A DNA stretch of 64,000 bases from Gyrodactylus bullatarudis (taxonomy: Eukaryota > Platyhelminthes > Monogenea > Gyrodactylidea > Gyrodactylidae). A program made the position numbers and the translations under genes. How positions within the stretch are numbered: the first letter of the stretch is position 1; every line of letters starts with the position of its first letter. The notes beneath the pieces are model-generated. The model was given only the letters and a program-made list of their open reading frames with translations. It had not been told where the DNA came from and searched no databases. Positions 23,126 to 35,100 of this stretch are shown here, in pieces. The DNA lies in assembly GCA_012064415.1 (NCBI GenBank), contig SSNU01000071.1, forward strand, positions 525,387 through 589,386, given 5' to 3'.

Positions 23126-26100
23126 ATGATTCAAAATAGATACATCATGGATGATAGAACAAAGAGCGGAGGCCAAGAGAATACGAGGAGAGCCACTGTT
23201 GCTTGTGGACCAGACCCATCTGCGTTAAGCCAGCATTTATTACCAAATACCTATGGTAAGTTTTTTATCCTTTTCGACAATACAATAATAATGTAATAAA
23301 TATTAGTCTGTTGATCATTGAATTCTCGGGAGGTTTGAGAAAAAACTAGAATATCTTCCCAAAGGGAACAAACCAAATAAATATTGAAACAAAACGTGTG
23401 AACTTACTTTTCAATTCGTGAAATTTTCGAATCGAAAATTTCCCAAGATATAAACTCAAATGTTGATTTTTAGATTCAAAATACTTGATAAAACATCTTA
23501 TTGATATATGTGAATTTAATATCTTTACAAAAGTTAAAATAAGAAGAAGTTAAAATTTATTTCCAAGATTTTATTAAATCACCCATGGTTTTTAGGGATC
23601 CGAATTTTGTCAAAAATTCAAGTATTTCGTAATTTTGGGTATTTTTATATCTATCCGTTATAACAGAAAAAATTTTAACTTTTCTGAATTTTCAAGGTCA
23701 AATTCATATATTTTGTCCTATTTTGATCCCTATTTTCAACCATGTATGACTCAATTAGATTTTAGAAATTGAAATCAAAAGTGCCAAATGTTGATAAACT
23801 TAACTGACTTCTTCTGCGGATAGTCAGGAACACATGAAGTGTTTGGATCTCGTTATGATTCAATCTGACGAAATTAAGCCATTTTTCAATTTTGAAAATG
23901 CCCCAATTTCCACTTTTTTAACGTTTGAGCTCAATATTTTTACTGATTTTAGAGATTTAGAATTACAATAGGAAGTTCACAGAAATTCTTCATTACTGTC
24001 CGAAATCGAATCATTTAAGCCTTTTGATCAATACTAGTGAAAACGATCAAAAATTTAAAAGTTTAAATTTTTCTTGGAAATTTTGAGTTTCTCTCAAACT
24101 CTATGGGCAAATTCGAACTCTTCGTTTGATGACGATTTGGAGTGTCAGTATTTTCAAAATACATGAAAATTATTAGCTTAAACGTTGAAATTTAGCGAAA
24201 CTCATTGGCTTATTTTATCGTGGAATTTGATTCCCAACTTTTCCATGAGAAAGATAATTTTTATGGAAAATTGAACCATTAATCCCAATTTCGATTAGCA
24301 CTAATTTTGGACCGTGGTGAAAAAGTTACTCATTTTCTCCCAAATTAATCAACATGATTGATGGAAAAATTATCGAATCACTTATTGAGGCAACTATGCC
24401 TAAATTAAACAGGCAAAATATCTTATGGTCTTGCTTTCATCTTTTTCTATCTAATTAATCCCTTTACTTAATTTTGACCAGAATCTGAAAACCAAGATCT
24501 CGGCTGTAGAAAGTCATCGTTCAATGTTTCCTCTGCTAAAAGAAGAGTTTCCTTTGGCGATTTGCCCACGAATCCTTCATTCAGGCCAGGTGTTGAATTT
24601 AATAATTTTATTGGTAAAATCATTCCATCCGTTATCAAGGAAAATGATCAGTCAGATGAATCTGGAGAAAAGTCATCAGAAGGTGAGCTTATCATTTACA
24701 ATGACTCAAAATGTCTTGAAAATTATAATTTAAAACTAGATTTTCCCTCATGATTTCAATATCAACCAATAGTAATATCAAGTCTTTGTCTTATGACATG
24801 TAAAGTATTTTCCACGTTGAGAAATATTTTAAATTCACATCACTTGATGTTTATTTTCTTATGACTAGTCTGGAATGTAAATAAAATGAAGAATGTTTAT
24901 AATGTACTTGTGTAAAAACGTGTAAGGTCCTGAAAAATCAGGTTTGGGTATTCTTCGAGGCTCTAATATTATTTTTAATGCAATAAATAATTAAAATACA
25001 GCCTATTTTTTGAATTTTCAGACATGAAATTTCCATAAAATTTATCAGTAGGGAAATTTAAATAAATTATATTTCATAATTATAAAATATAAAATAATAA
25101 ATCTGATTGAAAATAAAACTAAGAATTCGATGATGTTCAGGGTTTCGAATCTCAATTTTTCTTTAAGAAACACTCGATAAACATGTTTGTTGTTTTATGA
25201 AAAATTAAATTTTTTTTTCGAATTAAATTTTGTGATTAACAACAGAGTTGTAAAATAATGGCATAAAATTATATTGTTGAGAAGGGTTATTCTATCTTCG
25301 GACGTGAAAGGGTTAAAGATACTTTGTACGAAGAAAAAAAATTATTTTCAAGAAAAATGTGATCATTCCGATTTGGCACAAAATTCAGAGCATTATAATC
25401 CAGCTTGGCTGTATATCTTGTATATCGAAAAATTGAGATTTTTGTAAAAATTATTTATTTCCAACTCCAATATGTGGCAAATTTTCAATAGTTAAAGAAA
25501 AGGTTGATATGAACATCTAAGCTGATGAATGACCAAAACTCTCCAATAAGCATTGATGAAAAGCGATATGGAATTTCTCCTACCATAAAAATGACCCCAT
25601 ATATGTATATATATTTATCAGAGGAAATAAAGATTTCAATTCTGAGTTTTGCCTAGCAATTATTTCATCCAAATCAGACGATTCTCTTTTCATTTATCGA
25701 TCTGGTAATGATTTTGGATCATTAAATTTAATTACCCTCATCAGTTTGAATTTTTGCTCAGCTATTTGTAGTCTACTCAGTCCTTTTTCAAAGTCAATAA
25801 AGTCAATTTAATAGATATCCATACGAATGCTTTTTCCTTGGGCAAAACATGACGAACTAAACTAAACTCAAACCCTTTCTGAAATTTGGGTTGGCTGTAT
25901 AGAATTCATTTCCTGTTGTCTCTGAACTTATTATCAATGATCTCCGGATGACGTTCTTGTAGCAGCTGTCATTACAATTTTTTTATCATAAAGATTTTAT
26001 TTCTGCAACATAGCTCAAAATTTACTTGTATGAAGTTTAAAAACTTTTTGAAGTCATTTTCAGAAAAATTATTTCTTTTGATCCTTTTTGGGATTAACCC

Positions 26101-29100
26101 GTTTTTTGTTAGGCAGTTTTTGTATAGTTCTCCGTTCTTAATCGTATCGTATAATTTTTTTGGCATGAAAATAACCTTGAAACCATCGTTTTAGAGCCAT
26201 TTAATTATAAATGAGAATATAAGATCAATTTATGTCTAATGAAACTGAAATTAAGAGGTCATCTTACGTGCTTTTAGAATTTTTTTTTATGTATACTTTA
26301 AAGTAGAGTGTCATAGAATTTTTCTTCAATGATTTTTACAGCACTCATTGTATTTTGGTGAATAATGCGGTCGATAATCATGAATAGACTCACTCTACAA
26401 TATTTACAATGATTTTATTAGGATATCCATTCTTGGAAAAAAAATTTTCCAACTCCTTAGTTTTTTTATATAAATAGAGAAATAGACAGAAAGCGGTACA
26501 TTTTTTCTCTCCCTCTATTTAATCATCTTTTGGGAATTCTGTTTTGACAAATGTCTTAGAAAATTCATTCTTGCATGGAACATTTTGTCCGTCAGCTAGG
26601 ATTCGTATTTTGTTCTCTTTTATCCATGATTACAATCAACTCATTGGAAACTAATTTGATCTGAATTCTAGAAATTATTTTATTCAATTTTTAAACTCTT
26701 TTCCGAGGTGTGCTCAGGTTCTTTGTCCTGTAGAGAGATAAAGTTCTACAGACTCTCGGTTATTTTTATCCAAGACGAAATGTCATCTGAATACTCTAGA
26801 ACGCTTAATCAAATTCTCAAAAAATGATTCAAGTTCTCTGATGCCCCAGTTCCCAAGTAAAACACTGAAATATTGATGCTTTCAATTATTATTATTCAAT
26901 TATTAATTATAATTAATAATTAAAAGATAAATTAAAATTAAAAGATAATTATCTTTCTAATGGTTTCCAAATTTGTTTGAATTAATAGGTAGTAGGATAA
27001 GTAATGAGACTCCAGCTTCAACAAAAATGTTATTCTTCAAAATTAGAATTAATTCAAACAGATTTGGTACTATTAGAAGGATAATTACTCGCTCTTCTTG
27101 TTTGAACTTGTTAGATATTTCTGAAATTGCAAAGCATCAATATTTCTGAATATTTCGATCAGAAAGATTGCCAGATATGTGCTTTGCTTGGGAACCTGGC
27201 CGTAAGAAAACTTTCAAAATGCTTAAATCATTTTTTGAAGATTCAGTTAGGGGCTCTAGAGTATTCAGGTGGTATTTGAGAACTTTGATGCCTTGGGTCA
27301 TCTGCCACTGTCTGATGATCCCCATGCTGGGGTAGAAAATGGATTTAATTACCTCCTCAACTCTAAATTAGCTGATGGGATTAGAAAACCGAAAATTCCT
27401 TACTATTTTTATTTTCCAATTCATCTTTCTCAAGATTTTTTCAATAAATTCATTTCTTGTATTCTGTCCCATTAATTATCATGTAACATAATCGTAAAAG
27501 ATCCGGTTTTACAGATATCAACTCGGTTGTAATTTTGTTTTAATTCTAAACAACCATGAGCACTCAGGAGAGTATCTCAATGGAAATACATCTCATTAAC
27601 TTGATTGCTTTTGGTGAGGCTTCCCCCCTCTCCTGTTCTCATTGAGAAATTGATAAACTAATCTACGTAAAAGGGAAGAAGATAGCATACTCATGCTTGT
27701 ATACTTTTTTTCTCATTACAAAGGATTGAGTATTACATTGAATCTATACACAGATCGATTTATTTCAATAATTTGATTACTTGGAAAGAAATTATATCTT
27801 GTTCTCTATCTCTCTCCGCTACAACATGTTTTCTCTCTTGTATTTCATTATTTCTTTTGCAAAAATTTTAAATGCATCGATGACTGAGAAAGATGATATT
27901 TCCATGAGGGAAAAAACAATTTAAAATTTCCCTCTTAGTTTTTTAGTGAATTTTTTCTCACGATTTTCATACACTCAACGTTTTCCATAGAGAAAGTTTT
28001 TCTTTCACACAATATATGGGCTGATAGAGTCCTGTAGAAAAATAAAAAAAGCTGCGGACTTTCATCGAAATAGACATTGAATTTTTCGTTGTAAAGGATA
28101 TTTAAAAGTAAATCTGATCAATATGAACTCGCCTTTTTTTATTAAACTACCTGTAGGAAGTCAATTAAACAGAGTAACCGAATATTACTGTTTAATTTTT
28201 GATAGAGCCGCCAATTTGAATCATCAATATTCACTAATTTTCAAGAACTAAAAATGATCAAGTAATCGATTGAAAATTATTCTTTTCCCTATTGATAAAA
28301 GTAAGCTAAAGGATCTGGATTTCAAAAATTGAGATCTTTGTAAAATCAGCGATCCTCGAGTTCTTTTAGTCCAAAACTAATCATCTGAGTAAGAATTATC
28401 AACAAACCGTATTCGCGTTTAAACAAACCTGGGACATAATGGGAAGTTAATGAACGAATGAAAGAATTTATGTTATTCGTACACAGTCTTACTCTTTGCT
28501 TTGCTTATTTTATCTTGCGTTTCAATTACAAAAGCAGATGAATCCTTCTTTTTTACAATGGCCTCTAGTCTATCAAAACCAGATTTTTTCGTGATAAATT
28601 TCAATCCATCTTCTAATGCTTCTATTGCATTAGATATTTTTGTAATTATTCCTAGATTTTTTTCGTATCAGATTTCGTTAATTCACAGAACTTTTACAAA
28701 TTGTACTCGAATGGCTAGTGAAGTAACCCATTAAAGTTATTTTAGGCCTAACAGAAATTTCCATTATTTTCTTGTTAAATTTTGTAATATACATGTTTCA
28801 ATTTGGTAAATTTGGAACAGGAAAATCATTTCGTTGATACTCGGCGGTTCTAAGACTGCGGCGATGAAGCTGATAGTTGTCTATCTGGGAGGCTTCTTCC
28901 TATCGACATACTTGGATAAAAATCAGGATCGTATGATTGTTAAATCTTGATGATTTTCTAACTTCACATCAAGCTCTGTGCTCTCATATTTAGAATCTGA
29001 ATGAGGCTTTTTATTTAACTGAAATTGAAACGATACTGGTAGAGTGCTCAAGCCAATTTGGGTCAATAATTTGATGTAATAAAAATTACACAGTCTATAA

Positions 29101-32100
29101 ATAAACAGATTTTGATATAATAGTTTGCTGTTATCATACCGAAAACGCCATCTGCTTGTGTAAGAATGAAAGAACCTACAATTTTCTTTTGCATTTACGA
29201 TAGCTATTTACTAAATTTACTAAATCAAAATCTCTTGATTACAAAATTGAACTTTAAATGATGGAAGAAGATGAGGCTAGTTATCTCACAAATAAGGCCT
29301 TTATTTCGGGCATACTCATCAGTATGATCTATGCCATATAAGTACAAATTTGCAAAAAAGAATCATTGGTTCATTTTTATTGCAGTATTGATTGGTACAT
29401 TCCTGTTACCAGGGTTAACTTGACTTTTTAGTATTTAGATAATTACAGATTCGATTGATATTTATTTTATTGAAAAAATTTGAAAATTTTTCATAAAAGA
29501 CTCATCTAATCTATTATTACTTTTATTAATTGATTGATTTTTTTAAATGAAACAATTTGGGAAATTATAAGACATTTTGTATAGTCTGGAATTATCTTCA
29601 CTCTTCCCCATGGATTGCTTTTGAGCCAGAAAACTGGTACAATTTATTATTTATATTTAAAAATGTTCACATTTAAAGCATTTATGTTCTCCCAAACTAA
29701 ATGAGACAATACAGTCGTAACTTTTTTACAAAAATCGATTACTTACCGGGCTTCAAAAAAAGAGAACATCCCGTGTTCAGAACAGAGAATGTTCGAACTA
29801 GGCTACAAAATACTTGATTAAAAAACATTGAATCTACCATGTCAACGATATAGATTTATTCTCGATGAATTTTTGGGATGAAAAATTGATAAATTAGAAT
29901 CATCTAAAATCAGTTCAGAATGACGGTTTTTTCAAAAAAATGAATAAGAGTAATTCGTAATTAGTTTCCTTTTCTACTGGTGTTCCTGATAAATAAGGTT
30001 AGATTCCTCTCACACCTTAAAATCAACAAAGAATTTAAACTCAAAGTTTAAATTGATGGAAAAATCGCCAGCTCGGAGTTTTTTTTCCGAATTCCTTATT
30101 TTTATGATTTTTTGATACTGTTTCTAGAAACATCAAATTTTCAATGAGATTTTTGTAAAAACCATGAATTTCCAAATTAATTGACACTAAGGGGAACAAG
30201 GGGTCAGCAGTACAAGAGCATCTTGAAGCTACAAATCACACGGCAGATGTGAACAACTTCAGGCCAACCCAAATGATCCACGTCCGGTCAGGGAAAATGA
30301 GCTGAGTAAGGCGGAAGCCCACTTTATAAACAACCTCGAACCTGTTCTGTGCAAACAAAAAGTGCTAGCTACAAAGTTAGGCTATGAAGGAAAGGAACGA
30401 TTCAAAATGATGAAGAAGCTTGCGAAGGTTTCTATAATCCTCAATGACCCACCTCTTTGTTCTTCAACCCAAGTTGCAGAGAGCCAAAAAGTTGATATCA
30501 GAATTTTATTATATTTTGTACAAATTACCTTTCATTTCGATTTTTTCTATCATTATTCCTTTTTCAATAAAGAATCATTTTCTAACAAAAAAAAACCAAT
30601 TAGTGAATCAAACGAGCAAGTAGTTGAAACTACGTCTCAATGCAATCAACCCGATGTCTCTGCCCCAGCAACAATTACAAGTGAGAATGGAAACCAGGAG
30701 AAGCTAACTGAAGTTAGTAATCAAATCAATTCACAGCCTGCAATTAATGCTAGTAAAGAGAAACCAAACCTCCCTCCCAACAACACAAAAAGAGGGAGAA
30801 AACGAAAAAGATACAATGGGCAATTATCGATGGATGAATTCGTGAAGAGAAGATAACTCAATCAACCCTGGAGACTAATACAATTTTAATCAACTCTCAC
30901 CCCCTATGTTTTATCCGTAAAAACCATTTAAACCAATAAGAGGAATTTGCATATGCTCAAAAAAAATTTAATATAAATATCAAGCCGGTGTAATAGTCTG
31001 ATGAGATCCGGTGAAATATAAGGTTAATCACTAAATATTCACTTGACTTCTAATTCCTTATGAAGTTACCTTCGTCATTAGAAAATATTCTAGAAGAAGC
31101 TCGGCATTATTTTCCACATAATTGACACTAGTTTTAGTCACACATTTGAAGAGCATATCAGATTAAAACCTTTGACGGATTTGATTTTTCCTTGTGAAAT
31201 TCCTAAAAGTAAAAATACGAAAAAATAACAATGATGGGATTTAATTTCACTCGCTCAAGAGGGAACAAAATTAACTTGAACAAAAGGAGTAGAATTACGG
31301 ATTACATCCCCCTACATTGCTTAAAGTAGTAGTGATGATGATTCTTTTTTCTTCTTCTCAACTAAGGATGCTTTTTCCCCCTGTGTAAAAGGATAAGAGG
31401 GGATAGCTCTTTTTCTGTTACTATTACTATTATTTCACTTTGAGAGAAATAGAGATTCCTTCAAAGATTATTATGTATTATTTCACAAAAGCTTTATAAA
31501 ACTATCCTCAAAGTTTGAGGCTCAAACCATAGCAACAACTGTACTTTTTATTCACCAGAAATCAATAAAAATTAATGTTACATTCTACACCTATACTTTA
31601 ACCCTTAAAGTCCCAGAGAATTTTTTTCCATGACTCGCATTCAATCTTTTGTCTACCTCATGGTTTGTGAATACACTGATTACGAATTGTTTTAACGCGT
31701 TTATTTTTGGTTCAGAAGTTATCGATCATAAACAGGTTATATTTGTAGCTTTAGCAGATAGAGTTCAGGCGATTGCATTATGATTCCTCGATAAAAGTTA
31801 TCTTACTTTTTATCTATGAACCTGGGAAGTAGGTTTTCAAAAAAACGTTTTAAACAAAAATTAATATTTCGAAAAAAATCAACTCTCTTTAAATTAGTAT
31901 AGCACGATTTAACGAATGATAGAGCTGAGACATTATGCGTATTCCAGAAGATTAATAAATTTCCTATCGACTGGGTGGTAAACGAAGTATTTTCTTGAAG
32001 GCTTGAATGAAAAATAATGAGTTGTTAATATGACGTGTGATAGAAATAACCCAGTGGGTCTTTAAGGGTTAAACTAGAGTATACTGAGAGTTCTTTATGG

Positions 32101-35100
32101 GTCCTTAAGTTGAAACCATGGTTAATTTCCTCGAGATCTTCAAGTTCATTAAAATTTTCCATCTGGAAAGGAAACTAATTATTCATTTTTTTGAAAAAAA
32201 TCATTTTGAATCATCAATTTTCAACCAGTTAAAATGATCGAAAAACAGGAAGTCGACTTTCGCTCGTAAATAGAGTGTTTGGTAAAATCTCTACATAAGT
32301 TTTTGGTCTTCCTGTCTATTGGTGATCCTGAAAAAAACGTCTGACTCCTCTTGAAATCAACAAAAACTTGAAGTTAAAAAAAATTAAAAATTGCGTCAGC
32401 TCAAATTTAAAATGTCTCTTATTTTTTCCCAAAGAGCTTTTTTTCTTAAATCAGTAAAAGTATACTTTTTGAATCGGTTACCAAAGAAATCTTCAGAGAA
32501 TTTAATTTCTTACTGATTCACGATGTAAGATAAAAGAAACCCTATAGAAAAATTAGAATTTTAATTTCCTAAGATTAATTATATATCGCAATTTTAAAAT
32601 CTCATCAAATTTTTTAACCCCTTAAGTCCCAGAGAATTTTTTTTCATGCTTAGCAATCAATCTTTTGTCTATCCTATGGTTTGTGCATACGCAATTTTAA
32701 AGCAATTATTTTTTATTCAAGAGTTATAGATTTTTTTCTACAGGTATGATTATCTAACTCTTTATCTATGACCTTGATTTCACGGTACTGAAAAATTAGA
32801 ATATTTTACAGTTTCCAAACAACCCACAATTTAGCTATGAAAATATTCAAATTATTTCACCAAAAATATTATTAATGCAAGTTCACATTTTGGTCCAGAA
32901 ATCTGCCAAATTGATAAAGTTACAAAGGTTCGAAAATATTTAAAAATGGACATCCGTCAGTACGAAAAGGGTTAAAACCAACCAAATAAGATTAGGACAC
33001 AGAACAAATTTTGGATTAAATACAACTTTGTATCTCTCTAGTATTTCAAATCAATAGAAAATACTCTTTACAGATAAAAAGAGTTGGATTTGTTTGTTTT
33101 CTTCATATTCCTACTCCTCTTTCCACTAATTCAAGAGGTTATGAATCTGATTGCGTTAGTGAATGTGGCCAAGTTGTTTCTTTGCTTTTTTTGTTTCCTC
33201 ATTTGAGAGAATATTGTTGATGATTTATTCTTACAGATAACATTTGTTATTAAAAAGGGAAAAGACAAAAAGAACGAAATAGTCCTCAGGCAAAGAATAT
33301 TTCCCATCCATCCAATACATTAGCATTACAAAAACACTTTGCCCCACTCCCGTTTCTTACTTGGTTCAATACAGTCTTACTGTATTTATTATGTTTTCAG
33401 GGAGTAAACTACTTGATTTCTCATTGTCAAAAAGCTGATGATTTGAATATTAATGATTTGGGATTAGAAATTTTATATTTGAAAGATTTACAAATGTATG
33501 TAGATTCATCTGATAATTTAGAAATATGTAAGAAAATATATTTAGAACCAAATGCGCATTTCTCAAAGGATCATCAGTGGTCTCTCTTTGAAAATGATAA
33601 AATTAAAGTTTGAATGAAAAATAATAATTTACAATTTACAAAGAAATAGTATAAGTTAAAGAATATAAGGGTCATGAATAGAAATAAGAATATTATGTAA
33701 GCTGAAAAACACCAAAAACTCTTCAATAAATAGCAACAGTGAGGAGAAAAAGGTGAAAAAGCTCACATAGGCCATGGTAGTTGAAGATTAAATGAATAAT
33801 TCTTTTAAACATACAAATTAGGTTTATACATATTGATGAAAAATTTCTCGTTCACCCACACATCTGTGCTTTCATCCCCTGGGTTTTTGTATAAGATGGA
33901 AAAATTAGAAATTGAACCAGCATGGTTTTCCTGTTTTAGATGTCTGGTCACCGCGGTATCTTTATTGAGATGATCATGAGATCTAGTTGATAACTTCCTA
34001 ATAGTACGCCCTATATACGAAGCACTACAGTCACACTGAAACTTGTAAATCAATAGAGTCTTTTCTTGAGTGTCAAGTAAATCCTTATGGATTAAACTGA
34101 ACAATCTCTGAGTTTTGAATAAAATTTTCAATTGTATATTGTCATAATGTTGATCGATGAGATTATTGAGTCTTCTCCTAACATCATTACTAAAACCATC
34201 ACCTTTGAAGTTAAGTTTCATGAAAACTTTTGTTTTCTCACCTTCCTCTGTATTGACAACCTCATCTCTAACCAAAGGTTGATAGATGAACTTGTCCACA
34301 AATTTGGCTGGATAACCACTTTCCATTAAACAAGACTTCGCCGACTCTATTTCTTTTGGTAATCTGATAATGAAAAATACAGTTATTATGATTATCTTGG
34401 ACAAAATTATTGAGGTATTCACACGTTGATTTAATATAATACTTTTTTTGATTTCTTGTATTAGATTGAGGTATTATTCGAGCTTGAAGAGTTGTAAGTT
34501 ATTATTGAAGAGGCTATCCTTCTTAGCCAGATTGGATTATTAACAGCCCTGTATTTAAAACTAATGCTTGTCGATATAAAGATTAGAATTTACGATTTAT
34601 AAAAACACCATCAGGAACTAGAAGATCATGAGATATTCTTCGAAATCCAAATTCTCGTGTAAAGTTGAATTACATGAGAAGATGATGTCTAATTGACTAC
34701 ACGAATATGGAAAAAAAATTTATATTCTTCTAAAGTTCTGATCAGAGCGATAAACCTTTGATGGGAACTTTTCTGCTAGTAGTAATACCTTATCTTGGTC
34801 CTAATTAAATTAATGAAAAGTGTGAAATGAAATTTGTTAAGGTTTTGGGATCATTTCATTTTTTTCACTTTTTCAAAGGAGCATATGATAGGAAATCTTT
34901 GGCGTGATACCAACCAAATCTTGATATTTTATTATGGCGACTTTCATCCATTGTTAAACAGACTTTTCTGATTGGTTAATGAATCAATAAAAAGCTAATC
35001 TTTCAAAGAGAAAACTAATTATTTTGAGGAAAATTAATCAACTGTATTTTCAATTCCCACATTTTTGCTTGTATGAGACTTTTTTTATATTCATTTCATA

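Noticed and set aside
25730..25760. CTGATGAG on the minus strand as another hammerhead core
   Set aside because: No GAA at suitable spacing and no complementary flanks.
28862..28950. Small membrane-protein-like frame MKLIVVYLGGFFLSTYLDKN
   Set aside because: Too short, no splice or promoter evidence, no known relative.
30362..30856. 164-residue frame as a host nuclear protein
   Set aside because: Its C-terminal tail and upstream GIY-YIG remnants match the PLE-B copy at 18.7-19.5 kb, so it is a mobile-element fragment.
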